DNA of 64,000 bases, taken from DASYAE01 sp036501535. GTDB taxonomy: Bacteria > Actinomycetota > Actinomycetes > Streptomycetales > Catenulisporaceae. Under the pieces are notes generated by a model that was not told where the DNA came from, did not search any database, and saw nothing but the letters and a program-made list of their open reading frames with translations. Shown in pieces: positions 9,280 to 18,741 of the stretch (position 1 is its first letter; each line of letters starts with the position of its first letter). Location: assembly GCA_036501535.1 (NCBI GenBank), contig DASYAE010000066.1, positions 1 to 64,000 on the forward strand, read 5' to 3'. The position numbers and the translations under genes were made by a program.

Positions 9280-10260
9280 ATGCGAATCCTCGTGCTCGGC
9301 GGCACTGCTTTCGTGGGCCGGGCCATTGTGCAACGGGCGCTCGACCTCGGCGCCGACGTGACCCTGTTCAGCCGCGGCAGGACCGGAGCGGACCTGTTCC
9401 CCGGGGCGCCGCGGCGCGTCGGCGACCGGGACGACGGCGATTACACGGCACTGAGCGTGGGCAGTTGGGACGCCGTCGTCGACGTCAGCGGGTATGTTCC
9501 ACGCCACGTCGGGCAGGCGATGGATGTGCTCGGCGACCGGGTCGGCCGCTACCTGTTCGTTTCAAGCCACGCTGTCTACATGTGCACCGGCGTCGGCCCC
9601 GGCTCGGATGAGGACACTGCGCGCCGTCCGCCGCGCCGCGACACCGAGGTCCTCGACGACGAGACGTACGGTCCGGCGAAGGTTGCGTGTGAAGACGACG
9701 TCGTGGCCAGATACGGCTCTCGAGCGACGATCGTGCGGCCGTGCCGGGTCGCCGGGCCGCACGACTCGCAGGACGCGTTCACCTACTGGGTCCGCCGCGC
9801 CGCTCACGGCGGCCGGGTCGCCCTGCCCGGCAGCCCTGATCAGCCGGTCCAGCTGATCGACGTACGCGACTTGGCGCACCTGGTGGTTCGTCTGCTTCAG
9901 GACGGCAGGTCCGGCGCGTTCCACGCCGTGGGTCCGGCCGAGCCGACGACCTTGGCCGGACTGATCACGACCTGCGCCGAGGCGGCGGGCAGCCGCGTCG
10001 AGATCGTTCCGGTTCCCGCCGCCATGGCGACGCCGCTCTTTCCGCTGGTCCGCCCCGAGTCGATGTGGACGAGCCAGCAGCGCAGCGCCACGCGGGCGCG
10101 AGCGGCGGGCATGCCTGCGACGCCGCTGGCGGTGACTGCGGCGGACGTTCTCGCCTGGGACCGCGCACGCGGCGAGCCGCCGTTGCAGCGCGGCTTCTCG
10201 GCAGAAGAGGAGGAGAAGGCGTTGGCGCTGGCCGCTGCTGCTCACGCCGAGCAGGTCTGA
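9280..10260 (+). CDS. NAD-dependent epimerase/dehydratase-family protein
   Basis: 326 aa. N-terminal Rossmann fold MRILVLGGTAFVGRA (GGTxFVGR, an atypical SDR glycine motif), a short SDR-like core with YGPAKVACED containing a Tyr-x-x-x-Lys pair (YGPAK), and a sugar-epimerase-like C-terminal half (VQLIDVRDLAHLVVRLL). This group is commonly annotated as reductase or mRNA-binding-like isoflavone-reductase-type SDR. The start is placed at ATG 9280 because the nucleotide-binding motif begins immediately there; an upstream in-frame ATG at 9226 adds 18 non-conserved residues. AGGAGG lies 20 nt upstream, rather far. The substrate is unknown; no sugar-nucleotide genes are nearby. Confidence 0.82.
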   Translation: MRILVLGGTAFVGRAIVQRALDLGADVTLFSRGRTGADLFPGAPRRVGDRDDGDYTALSVGSWDAVVDVSGYVPRHVGQAMDVLGDRVGRYLFVSSHAVYMCTGVGPGSDEDTARRPPRRDTEVLDDETYGPAKVACEDDVVARYGSRATIVRPCRVAGPHDSQDAFTYWVRRAAHGGRVALPGSPDQPVQLIDVRDLAHLVVRLLQDGRSGAFHAVGPAEPTTLAGLITTCAEAAGSRVEIVPVPAAMATPLFPLVRPESMWTSQQRSATRARAAGMPATPLAVTAADVLAWDRARGEPPLQRGFSAEEEEKALALAAAAHAEQV

Positions 10261-10822
10261 CGATGTTGTTCTGAGAACGACATGGTGGGAATGGGCGAGC
10301 AGGGCGGGTATTCGCAGCGCAGGCGTGGAAGCGGCTAGATGCGGCGGTGCGGGCCTGAGAACGACGCGGGGCGCATCGGTCCACCGGAGACAACAGTGCG
10401 AACCGCATATCCAGGTGGCTGAGCACCCTGATGTGGCCGAATTCGCCGTCGTTGTGAGTCGTCCGGGGAGAGACCGCTTCGATGGCGGTCATGACGGCCG
10501 GGCAATCACGAAGACCTTCAGGCTCTTTTAGGTATGGGCCTGTTAATGGAAGGTGGCTGCTGCGGCGCATCGGCCGGTTTGGAGTCCCGGCCGGTTAGGA
10601 GCGTCTACCGGTCTGGAATGCCGGCCGGTCTGGAGTGGCGACCCGGTTGGAGTGCCGACCCCGGAGCGCCAGCTGCCCGAGTTCACGCGTCGGGCGTGGT
10701 AGTGGATCGACGGACCGATCCGACCGAACGGCGTCCGCGGGGTCGTCGTCCTCGCGCGAAGTGCTTTCACCTGCCTGGCGCAATCGACCACTGCCCGTGG
10801 CTGCACACCTGTCCAAGATGGA
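10261..10822. other. 562-bp intergenic region upstream of the GGDEF-EAL gene
   Basis: No supported gene. It contains an 11-bp direct repeat CTGAGAACGAC at 10271-10281 and 10355-10365, then the tandem array described separately at 10572-10658. It presumably holds the promoter and control region for the cyclic-di-GMP gene that begins at 10823. Confidence 0.5.
10572..10658. repeat. Five imperfect tandem repeats of about 17 bp, core CCGGTYTGGAGTG
   Basis: Units begin at 10572, 10589, 10608, 10623 and 10642 with lengths 17, 19, 15, 19 and 17. The shared core is (GG)CCGGTYTGGARTGSC. A sixth partial unit may follow at 10659. The array is 165 bp upstream of the GGDEF-EAL start and in no reading frame of a credible gene. 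It is a candidate multi-site operator; the regulator is unknown. Confidence 0.7.
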
Positions 10823-13816
10823 GTGATGATTACGCGCAGGGTGCCGCGGCTCGGTGCTGCTGACGTGCCGGTCCTCGCGTTTGTTCCGCTCGGAGTCTTC
10901 CTCGTCGCATTCACCGCGACGGCGCTGCTGTATTTCCTCGTCCCGGGACCTCACGCGGCGCTGTGGTGCCTTATGGCGGGTCTGAGCGTTGTCGGTGCGA
11001 TGGTTGGTGTCGCGCTCAATCGGACACGTGCGCCAGCCCCGGCGTCGGCACCGGCGCTGTCCTCATCGACGCCAGCGGCAGCGCCCAAACCGCTACGGCT
11101 ACGGGTGATCAGGTCGGCCCACCCGGCCTGGCTCAGCCTCGTCCTCGCGCTGCTCTTCGGGTTCGCCGGCGCTCTCGCCCTCACTGCGACGGATCATAGG
11201 CCGGGTGATCAGGACGAGTTGGCCGCTTCGTTCGGCTCTGTGGCCGCGGTGTTCCACGCGTTGCGATGCGTCGCCGCCGGTGTCGCTCTCGTCCTGCTGA
11301 CGCGGCTGGTTGTGCGGAGGCGCATTGCGGCCGATCTGTTGGACGTTCTGATCATCGCCTCTGGGCTGGCCATGCTCGCCTGGTCGTTCCGCCTGCTGCC
11401 GAACTACAGCACCCACGAGATCGGCGGGGCGGCACGGGTCGAGGCGATCGTCTTTCCGCTCGCCGACGCCGCGCTGTGTGCCATCGCCGTCCGCTTCATT
11501 GCGACGGAGGCGGTGAAGCTGCGTGCGGCCTGGATGCTGATTGTCGGCGCGTTCGGGCTGTTCGTGTCCGACGTCTACTTCTCGGTCATGCTGCTGCACC
11601 CGGGGCTGAGCGCGTCCTTGCTCGGCAACATCGGCTATGCGTGCTGCTACGGGCTGTGGGGCGCCGCCGCGCTCGAGCCCGACATGGCTTGGCTGGGCTC
11701 GCACCGGTCCGGTGCCGGGGAGGCACACCCGCACGCGTGGACCGCCACCCTCATCGCGGCATCCCTGATGGGGCCGTTGGCTGTCGTGATTCAGGCGGAG
11801 CGGCACGGGCTGCGCCGCGTCTCGGTCATGGCCGTGTTCTGCGCGCTCCTATTCCTGCTCGTCGTCGCCCGGCTCTCGCTGGCCATGCGGGAGCGGCTGG
11901 CGCTCGACGAGGCGCTACGGCAGCGTGAGAACGAGGCCTACTTCAAGGCCCTCGTGGCGAACGCCGCCGACGTCATCATGGTGATCGACGCGGACGGCCG
12001 GATCCGCTACGCCAGCCCCTCTGCCGGCACGCTCCTCTCGGGCGCAGACCTGACCGGGCAGCCGCTCGGCTCCCTGGTCGACGAGCAGCAGGCGGCGCGG
12101 CTGCGGCTCGCGATGGCCCGGCTGGGCGGGGCCGCGGTCGGCGGGGCCAGTGGGGCTGGTGGGTCCAGCGGGGCCGCCGAGCCGTCGCACTCGGCGCGGC
12201 CGACCCGGCCGACCCGGCCGGGGCACGTCGACGGCGGGCACGGGCGGGGCGGCCGGGACTCCGTCGAGCGCATCGTGCGCTGGAACGTGCTGCACGCGTC
12301 GCACGATTGGCCGATGCAGCTCAAGCTCGTCACCGCGGACGGGCGAACGGTCGAGGTCGAGGGGCGGTGCGACGACCTGCGCGGTGACCCGGCCGTGCGC
12401 GGCTTCGTCCTGACCCTGCGCGACGTGACCGAGCAGCGCCGCCTTGAGCGCGAGCTGTGGCACCTCGCCTTCCACGATCCGCTGACCGGCCTGGCGAACC
12501 GGCGGCGGCTGCGCGACCGGCTCGACGAGGCGCTGGAGGTCGTCTTCGCTCGCGGCGACATCCTCGGCGTCGCGCTGCTCGACCTGGACGACTTCAAGGA
12601 GGTCAACGACCGCTTCGGGCACGCGGTCGGGGACGAGCTGATCGACGCGATCGCCTGGCGGCTGAGCGCGAACGTGCGCAACGGCGACCTGGTGGCCCGG
12701 CTCGGCGGGGACGAGTTCGCGCTCGTGCTCGGCCCGGCCCGCGGCGTCGTCGAGCTGGAGGAGACGGCCGACCGGATCGTCGGGCTCTTCGACATCCCGT
12801 TCGAGGCCTCGGTCGGGGAGCTGCACACCTCGGTCAGCCTCGGCCTGGCCACCACCGCGGACGACGACTGCCCGGACCGGCCGGGGGAAGCCCGGCTCGA
12901 CGCGGAGGAGCTGCTGCAGCACGCCGATCTGGCGCTCTATTCGGTCAAGGTGTCCGGCAAGCGCGGCATGCGCCGCTACGAGCCGGCGCTGCGCAAGGCC
13001 GCCGTCGAGCGGGCCGAGCTGCGCTCCGAGCTGGACGTGACGCTGGAGAGCGACGGGTTCACCCTCGAGTATCAGCCGATCGTCCGGCTCGCCGACCGCG
13101 CCGTTGTGGCCGCCGAGGCGCTCGTGCGCTGGCCGCATCCGCTGCGCGGCGCGGTGCCGCCCGAGCAGTTCATCGCTCTTGCCGAGCAGACCGGGCAGAT
13201 CCTGCCGCTGGGCCGGTGGATCCTGCGGCACGCGGTGGCCGATGCGGCCGGGTGGGCCGCGGGCCGGCCGGAGCCGGGGCTCGCCGTCAACGTGAACGTC
13301 TCGGCGCTGCAGCTGCGCGATCCAGGGTTCGCGCTGGAGGTGCGGCGGTCACTGTCCGACAGCGGGCTACGCGCCTCCATGCTCGTGATCGAGGTCACCG
13401 AGAGCGCCCTCGCGGAGCACGCCGACGGCCAGGTCGCCGCGACGCTCGCGCAGCTGAAGGCGCTGGGGGTGACGCTGGCGCTGGACGACTTCGGCACCGG
13501 GTACTCCTCGCTGGCCTATCTGCGCGACTTCCCGCTCGACGCGCTGAAGATCGACAAGTCCTTCGTCGACCGGATGCGCGAGTCCGCGCACATGGCGACG
13601 CTGGTCGAGGCGATCGCCGGGATCGCCTCGACGCTCGGGCTGCACGCGGTCGCGGAGGGGGTCGAGACCGAGCAGCAGGCGGCCGAGCTGCGCGACCTGG
13701 GCTGCGGCTTCGGCCAGGGCTATCTTTTCGGCTCGCCGATGTCGGCCGGGATGCTCACCGAGTTGGCCGACGCAGAGCCCGGATCGACGCCCGGCGCGGG
13801 CAGCGAGGACGAATAG
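10823..13816 (+). CDS. Membrane PAS-GGDEF-EAL protein (c-di-GMP cyclase/phosphodiesterase)
   Basis: 997 aa. N-terminal membrane region with about eight helices (15-355), PAS domain (about 370-545), GGDEF domain, then EAL domain. GGDEF is intact at 628-632, preceded by an RxxD product-inhibition site (RNGD, 619-622) at the canonical five-residue spacing. The EAL motif (765-767) and downstream catalytic groups (NVNVSAL, EVTESA, DDFGTGYSS, KIDKSF, AEGVETE) are all conserved, so both activities look possible. The PAS domain carries a Gly/Ala/Ser/Arg low-complexity insert around 435-480. By family it would tune c-di-GMP, which controls development in streptomycetes. The start is GTG 10823 or the adjacent ATG 10826. 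Confidence 0.95.
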   Translation: MMITRRVPRLGAADVPVLAFVPLGVFLVAFTATALLYFLVPGPHAALWCLMAGLSVVGAMVGVALNRTRAPAPASAPALSSSTPAAAPKPLRLRVIRSAHPAWLSLVLALLFGFAGALALTATDHRPGDQDELAASFGSVAAVFHALRCVAAGVALVLLTRLVVRRRIAADLLDVLIIASGLAMLAWSFRLLPNYSTHEIGGAARVEAIVFPLADAALCAIAVRFIATEAVKLRAAWMLIVGAFGLFVSDVYFSVMLLHPGLSASLLGNIGYACCYGLWGAAALEPDMAWLGSHRSGAGEAHPHAWTATLIAASLMGPLAVVIQAERHGLRRVSVMAVFCALLFLLVVARLSLAMRERLALDEALRQRENEAYFKALVANAADVIMVIDADGRIRYASPSAGTLLSGADLTGQPLGSLVDEQQAARLRLAMARLGGAAVGGASGAGGSSGAAEPSHSARPTRPTRPGHVDGGHGRGGRDSVERIVRWNVLHASHDWPMQLKLVTADGRTVEVEGRCDDLRGDPAVRGFVLTLRDVTEQRRLERELWHLAFHDPLTGLANRRRLRDRLDEALEVVFARGDILGVALLDLDDFKEVNDRFGHAVGDELIDAIAWRLSANVRNGDLVARLGGDEFALVLGPARGVVELEETADRIVGLFDIPFEASVGELHTSVSLGLATTADDDCPDRPGEARLDAEELLQHADLALYSVKVSGKRGMRRYEPALRKAAVERAELRSELDVTLESDGFTLEYQPIVRLADRAVVAAEALVRWPHPLRGAVPPEQFIALAEQTGQILPLGRWILRHAVADAAGWAAGRPEPGLAVNVNVSALQLRDPGFALEVRRSLSDSGLRASMLVIEVTESALAEHADGQVAATLAQLKALGVTLALDDFGTGYSSLAYLRDFPLDALKIDKSFVDRMRESAHMATLVEAIAGIASTLGLHAVAEGVETEQQAAELRDLGCGFGQGYLFGSPMSAGMLTELADAEPGSTPGAGSEDE

Positions 13817-13965
13817 CCGTTCCGGGGGCGGGCCAGAGTACGAATGCTGTGGCACTGCGGGGAGACGAGACAGCGTCGAGGCATGCGTGCGTTACGGTTT
13901 CCGGCAGGACGCCAATCTTCAATGGGCACAGGCCGAGCCGGCCGGGGACCTCCGATGGGGGCACG

Positions 13966-15087
13966 ATGGAAGCGCTGAGCGTCGACGACTTCGAACAACC
14001 CGCGCGGGCCGCGCTTCGGGCCGACGTCTGGGACTACATCCAGGGCGGCTCCGGTGCCGAGCAGACGATGCGGGCGAACGGCGCCCAGTTCGAGCGCTAT
14101 GCGCTGCGGCCGCGGGTGCTGGTCGACGTGTCCCGGTGCGACACTTCGACGTCGCTGCTCGGCGCCGCGCTGGCTGCGCCGATCGGGATAGCTCCGATGG
14201 CTTACCACACGCTCGCCCATCCGGACGGCGAGGTGGCCACCGCGCACGCGGCGCGCGAGGCCGGAGCGCTGTTCGTCGCGAGTTTCTTCGCCGGCCGGCT
14301 GCTCGAGGACATCGCCGCGGCCGCCGCGGGCAGCCCGCTATGGCTTCAGCTCTACTGGCTGCGCGACCGGCAGGTGGTCGCCGACCTCGCCGACCGGGCC
14401 GCCGCGCTCGGGTTCTCGGCGCTCGCGCTGACCGTGGACGCGCCGAAGGTGGCGCAGCGGCTGCGGGACCGGCGCAACTCGTTCGACCTGCCCGAGGGCG
14501 TGCGCGCGGTGAATCTGGACCCTTCGGTGCCCGCGCCCGGTACGTTCCGCCGCTCGCACGCCTCAGCGCTCGAACGGCACTCCACCGCGGTGTTCGACCC
14601 CTCCATCACCTGGTCCGACCTGGCCTGGCTGCGCGGGCGCTGCCCGCTTCCGCTGGTGCTCAAGGGGATCCTGACGGCGGAGGACGCCCGGCTGGCGGTG
14701 GAGCACGGAGCCGACGCCGTCGTCGTCTCGAACCACGGCGGGCGGCAGCTGGACGGCGCGATGCCGAGCCTGGCCGCGCTGCCCGAAGTGGTCGAGGCGG
14801 TCAACGGGGCGATCCCGGTCCTGGTGGACGGCGGGTTCCGGCGCGGCACGGACATACTCAAGGCCCTGGCTCTGGGCGCGGCGGCCGTGCTGGTCGGGCG
14901 GCCGATCCTGTGGGGTCTGGCCTGCACCGCGCGCGAGGATTCGGGCAAGGACGCGGCGACGGTCGGCCCGAACGGCGCGTATCGCGTCCTGCAGCTGCTG
15001 CGCCAGGAGCTCGAGGACGCGATGGCGCTGGCCGGCCGGCCCGAGCTGAAGGCGATCGGCCCGGACGCGGTCGCGCTGCTGCTCTAG
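13966..15087 (+). CDS. FMN-dependent alpha-hydroxy-acid oxidase, 4-hydroxymandelate oxidase-like
   Basis: 373 aa, a full FMN-dependent hydroxy-acid dehydrogenase TIM barrel. Visible groups: WDYIQGGSG N-terminus, PIGIAPMAY, WLQLYW, LTVDAPK, barrel Lys in LVLKGI, catalytic base in SNHGGRQLDG (His-257), and phosphate-binding GGFRRGTDILKALALGA and VGRP. Oxidises an L-2-hydroxy acid to the 2-keto acid using O2. The N-terminus resembles the 4-hydroxymandelate oxidases of hydroxyphenylglycine biosynthesis (HmO) more than lactate oxidases. It points toward the leftward genes that include an HpgT-like aminotransferase, which fits a keto-acid to amino-acid route. Glycolate or lactate oxidase is the alternative. 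Confidence 0.85.
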   Translation: MEALSVDDFEQPARAALRADVWDYIQGGSGAEQTMRANGAQFERYALRPRVLVDVSRCDTSTSLLGAALAAPIGIAPMAYHTLAHPDGEVATAHAAREAGALFVASFFAGRLLEDIAAAAAGSPLWLQLYWLRDRQVVADLADRAAALGFSALALTVDAPKVAQRLRDRRNSFDLPEGVRAVNLDPSVPAPGTFRRSHASALERHSTAVFDPSITWSDLAWLRGRCPLPLVLKGILTAEDARLAVEHGADAVVVSNHGGRQLDGAMPSLAALPEVVEAVNGAIPVLVDGGFRRGTDILKALALGAAAVLVGRPILWGLACTAREDSGKDAATVGPNGAYRVLQLLRQELEDAMALAGRPELKAIGPDAVALLL

Positions 15088-15151
15088 CGCGGCGGCGCAC
15101 CGGTATCGGCCTCGGTCCCTGATACGGCGTCGGCGGGAGCCGGCGCGGCCC

Positions 15152-16633
15152 TCAGCAGCGCTCCCGCGGCGGCAGGCCGTAGTCGACCACCGGACGGTCC
15201 CGGAAGGTGTGCTCGGCGAACGCGATGAGCCGCTCCACGTCCAGCACGTTGGAGACCAGGCCCAGCGAGACCCGCACTGCGCCGCCGCTCGGCAGGTTCA
15301 GCGTCTTGAGATAGCCGTCGAAGTTGCGCATCCGCATGCCGGCCCGGCCGCGCAGCGCCGCGCGGGCGATGCCGAAGGCCAGCTCCCCGGCGCCCGGGTT
15401 GCAGAAGCAGCCGGTGCGCAGACTGATCCGGGCCCGCGCGGCCTCCCGCTCGACCACCCGCCCGTCCACGATGCGGCCGGCCGGGTCGAGGAAGTTGAAC
15501 GCCACGTTCCCGCCGCGCGACTCGATCGTGCGCGGGCCGTAGATACGCACCATCGCCGCGCCGTTGCCGTGCGCCAGGCCGCCGAGGCGGTAGAGCAGCC
15601 AGTCGGTGAGGATCCGCACCCTCTTGTTGATGTTGTCGAGGCCGAGCCCGCGCAGCCACTGCAGGCCGACCTCGACGTCCGGGATGGCCAGGAAGTTGAC
15701 CGTGCCGTCCTCGAAGGCGGCCGCGTCGGGGGCCATCGTGTGCCAGTCGCCCTGCACGCTGACCGCGCGGATCGTGCCGCCGGAGAACCACGGGCGGCGC
15801 AGCCGGTCCAGCGCCGTGCGCCGCGCGATCAGGCAGCCGACGCCGGTCGGGTAGCCGAACAGCTTGTACCAGCTGATCGTCACGAAGTCCGGGTGCACCC
15901 GGGACAGGTCCAGCTTGCTGGTCGGGGCGTAGGCGGCCGCGTCGAGCAGCACCTCGAAGCCCTGCTGCTGCGCGATCGTCACCCAGTCGAGCGAGTGGCG
16001 CACGCCGGAGAAATTGCTCTGGGCGGGGTACGCGAACAGGCCCGCGCCGCCGCGCATCCCCACCGGGTGCGCCGCCAGGGCGGCCTGCAGCACGTCGCCG
16101 TCGATGCGCAGCTCCCGGCCCCCGCCGCCGACGTACTGGATCCGGGTGCGGCGGGCGCGGGCGTATTCGCGGATCCCGTTGACCGAGTTGTGGTTGTCGA
16201 AGGTGAGCACGAACCGGTTGTCGTGCTCGAACCGGAAGGACTCGCCGACCAGCCGGCAGGCCGCGGTGGCGTTCGCGGTGAAGACCGCCTCGTACTCGGC
16301 CGGGTCGGCGTTGAAGTGCTGGAGCACCGCCGCGCGGGCCCGCTCGACCAGGTCGGTCGAGGCGCGCGACGCCGGGTTCTCCGAGTGCGGGTTGCCGAAG
16401 CAGTTCTCGGACAGCCGCTCGGCGTGCGCCCGGTACTGTGCCGCGGCGGCCAGGCCGGCGCCGGTGTAGTCGAGGTAGACGTGGTTCTCGCGGTCGAGGT
16501 ACCCGTACTCGGCGCCCCGGATGTCGTCCAGCGCCCGGGTCTGCTCGTAGTCCGGATAGTACGTCAGGAACCTCACGGGCTCGCTGCGGTACAGGAGGCC
16601 GTCGCCGACCGGCCGCAGGGTGTCGATGGCCAT
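15152..16633 (-). CDS. Class V aminotransferase-fold enzyme, stand-alone molybdenum-cofactor-sulfurase (NifS-like) homologue
   Basis: 493 aa PLP enzyme. PLP-site Asp/Ala in LLDAAAYAPTS, Schiff-base Lys in ISWYKLFGYPTGVG, and a cysteine in LRTGCFCNPGAG (Cys-409) matching the persulfide cysteine of Mo-cofactor sulfurases and NifS-type desulfurases. The C-terminal MOSC domain of full Moco sulfurases is absent. Family knowledge predicts L-cysteine desulfuration and sulfur transfer. It lies 20 bp downstream of the ABC exporter gene with a GAGGGA Shine-Dalgarno before the ATG, so it is in the same operon. In this context it may thiolate a small molecule rather than Moco; that is inference. A plain aminotransferase role is the alternative. 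Confidence 0.8.
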   Translation of the reverse strand: MAIDTLRPVGDGLLYRSEPVRFLTYYPDYEQTRALDDIRGAEYGYLDRENHVYLDYTGAGLAAAAQYRAHAERLSENCFGNPHSENPASRASTDLVERARAAVLQHFNADPAEYEAVFTANATAACRLVGESFRFEHDNRFVLTFDNHNSVNGIREYARARRTRIQYVGGGGRELRIDGDVLQAALAAHPVGMRGGAGLFAYPAQSNFSGVRHSLDWVTIAQQQGFEVLLDAAAYAPTSKLDLSRVHPDFVTISWYKLFGYPTGVGCLIARRTALDRLRRPWFSGGTIRAVSVQGDWHTMAPDAAAFEDGTVNFLAIPDVEVGLQWLRGLGLDNINKRVRILTDWLLYRLGGLAHGNGAAMVRIYGPRTIESRGGNVAFNFLDPAGRIVDGRVVEREAARARISLRTGCFCNPGAGELAFGIARAALRGRAGMRMRNFDGYLKTLNLPSGGAVRVSLGLVSNVLDVERLIAFAEHTFRDRPVVDYGLPPRERC

Positions 16634-16653
16634 CGTCCGTCCCTCGGTTCCGG

Positions 16654-18414
16654 TCAGCGGCTGGTGCGGCGCCGGCGTGGCGTCTTGCGCGCCAGCACTA
16701 TGCCCGCCGCGACCAGGAAGACGACGGTGAACCCGGCGAGCAGGCTCCAGTCCCCGACCACGGAGCCGCCGAACGTGTTCCCGTAGGAGGCCAGCAGCGG
16801 TGGGCCGAGGGGCGAGCCGCCGTTGCGCCACAGGTTCGGCAGCCCGGCGATGTTGCCGAGCGCGTCGAAGCCCCACCGGTTGGACATCAGGTAGCTGAAG
16901 AGCCGGCCGGGCAGCGCCATGACGGGCACCGGCAGGAGGCCGCCGGGGAACAGCACCTGCGGGAAGCACAGCATGGGCAGCGCCAGCGTGGCCTGCGGCG
17001 GCGCGGAGACCGCGGCGGCGGCCAGCAGGCCGAGGGCCAGCGAGGCGGACGAGGTGAGCACCGCGGAGACCAGCATCCTGAGCCAGTCGGCCGTGTCCAG
17101 CGCGGGCAGCCGGTTGGTCGTGCTGAGCATGGTCAGCAGCAGCGCGTCGACCACCGCGAGGGTCGGCAGCATGACGGTGACCTTGGACGCCAGGTAGGGC
17201 ACGATGCGCAGCCCGACGATCCGGTCCCGGCGCAGGATCGCGAACTCGTCGCAGATCTGGGAGAGCCCGTAGGTCAGGCCGAAGAAGAAGGCGCCGAAGG
17301 CGGTCCAGAACAGGATCATCATCGACGTGCTCGGGCTCGGGTCGGCGAAGTCGAAGGCGTCCGGCCGGAACATCATCAGGAACATGATGATGATCAGCAC
17401 CGGGGAGCCGAGCAGGATGGCGAGCGTCAGCTTGCTGCGGGCCACCAGGTCGAAGGTGCGCTCGGTCATCAGCACCCACTGCCTGAGCTGGCCCGGCCCC
17501 GGGCCCGGCGGGATGACCGGGGCGGTGCGGGAGGTGGCCGCGGCCGCCACCGGGATGGAGACCGGCAGGCCGGCCGGCATCTTGGCGGCCCAGCTGGCCG
17601 GGTCGCGCTCGGCCGCGAGCCGGCGGTAGATCTCGTCGAAGGTCTTGGCCTTGAAGTGGGCCAGCGCGTCGTTCGGCGGCCCGGCGAAGGCGAGGTGGCC
17701 GTTCGCGGCGAGCACCACGACCATGCTGCACTGCGCGATGTCCTGCGGGTTGTGGCTGGTGAAGACCACCGTGCTGCCGCTGGCCGCGATCCGGCCGAGC
17801 AGCTCGACCAGGTCGGCCGCCATCGCCGGGTCCAGGCCCGAGGTCGGCTCGTCCAGGAACAGCGCGGCCGGGCGGGAGAGCAACTCGACCGCGATGCTGG
17901 CGCGCTTGCGCTCGCCGCCGCTGAGCAGGCCGACCCGGGTCTTGGCCTGGACGGTCAGCTCCAGCGCGGCGAGCACGCCCTCGATCTCGCGGTCGATCTG
18001 CGCGCGGGTGGCGTGCGCGGGCAGCCGGAGCCGGGCCGCGTAGCGCAGGGTGCGGCGCAGCGGGAGGCTGCTGTGGATGATGTCGTCCTGCGGGACGTAG
18101 CCGATGCTGGACTCGGTCTGGTAGTCGTGCGGGCGGCACTCGGTGCCGTCGTGCAGCACCGCGCCCTCGGTCGGCAGGGCGAGCCCGGCCAGCGCGTCGA
18201 GCAGCAGCGTCTTGCCGGCGCCGCTGGGGCCGACCACGGCGACCAGCGATCCGGGGCGGATGGCAAGGGACACCGGGTGCAGCACGACCCGGCCGTCGCG
18301 CAGCGTGTGGCCGGCCGCCCGGGCCTCGACGCCCAGCCCGGCGGAGCCTTGGATCGAGGCCTGCTGCGCCACGTCGACGGTGGTGCGCGTGCCCCAGAGC
18401 CCTTGTTCCGTCAT
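16654..18414 (-). CDS. ABCG/White-type ABC transporter, ATPase fused to ABC-2 membrane domain
   Basis: 586 aa. ATPase first: Walker A GPSGAGKT, signature LLSGGERKRASIAVELL, Walker B ALFLDEPTSGLDP, switch His in FTSHNP. An ABC-2 type membrane domain follows with six predicted helices from about residue 330 to 575. This half-transporter layout is typical of ABCG exporters and bacterial relatives linked to secondary-metabolite clusters; it should dimerise in the membrane and export hydrophobic small molecules. The start is taken at ATG 18414; an in-frame TTG at 18432 would add six residues. It is the first gene of a two-gene operon with the NifS-like enzyme. Confidence 0.9.
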   Translation of the reverse strand: MTEQGLWGTRTTVDVAQQASIQGSAGLGVEARAAGHTLRDGRVVLHPVSLAIRPGSLVAVVGPSGAGKTLLLDALAGLALPTEGAVLHDGTECRPHDYQTESSIGYVPQDDIIHSSLPLRRTLRYAARLRLPAHATRAQIDREIEGVLAALELTVQAKTRVGLLSGGERKRASIAVELLSRPAALFLDEPTSGLDPAMAADLVELLGRIAASGSTVVFTSHNPQDIAQCSMVVVLAANGHLAFAGPPNDALAHFKAKTFDEIYRRLAAERDPASWAAKMPAGLPVSIPVAAAATSRTAPVIPPGPGPGQLRQWVLMTERTFDLVARSKLTLAILLGSPVLIIIMFLMMFRPDAFDFADPSPSTSMMILFWTAFGAFFFGLTYGLSQICDEFAILRRDRIVGLRIVPYLASKVTVMLPTLAVVDALLLTMLSTTNRLPALDTADWLRMLVSAVLTSSASLALGLLAAAAVSAPPQATLALPMLCFPQVLFPGGLLPVPVMALPGRLFSYLMSNRWGFDALGNIAGLPNLWRNGGSPLGPPLLASYGNTFGGSVVGDWSLLAGFTVVFLVAAGIVLARKTPRRRRTSR

Positions 18415-18741
18415 CCGCTTATGTCCGTCCAATGGTCGCGGCCGGTGATGGTCCGGGCATACCCTAATAACCGGGCGGGCGCCCTGGGAATAGCGCTTTG
18501 CCCCTCCTTTACCCCACCCTGTGTGACCATTGACACCCGAATCCCCTTGTGACGCAAGGAGATCACGCAGGCCAGAGTGTTGCGCGCGAGGGATGTGCCG
18601 TGCTGCATGACACAGAGGTCTGCATGAGCTGGTGCAATGATCTCAACACATTGTCCTTATGTTAATGCCACGATTCGCTGCGGCGGGGCCGTGCCGTGCA
18701 CGCTTGTTCACCCGGGCCGGGCCGGGTGATCTCGGCCCGGC
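18415..18741 (-). promoter_or_regulatory. Promoter/leader region of the ABCG exporter operon
   Basis: 327 bp without a supported gene, between the aminotransferase stop and the exporter start. On the minus strand a strong SD-like AAAGGAGGGG (near 18503-18512) is not followed by a start codon at useful distance, and a TTATTAGGGTATG AT-rich element lies 40-50 bp before the exporter ATG and could serve as a -10. No clear -35 can be assigned. Confidence 0.35.

Noticed and set aside
12457..13965. Upstream part of the frame containing the hydroxy-acid oxidase
   Set aside because: Overlaps the GGDEF-EAL gene in another frame; the oxidase starts at ATG 13966.
15209..18552. Long plus-strand frames over the NifS-like and exporter genes
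   Set aside because: Shadow frames of well-supported minus-strand genes.
18411..18608. 65-residue minus-strand frame in the exporter leader
   Set aside because: No ribosome site or family signal; overlaps the exporter start.
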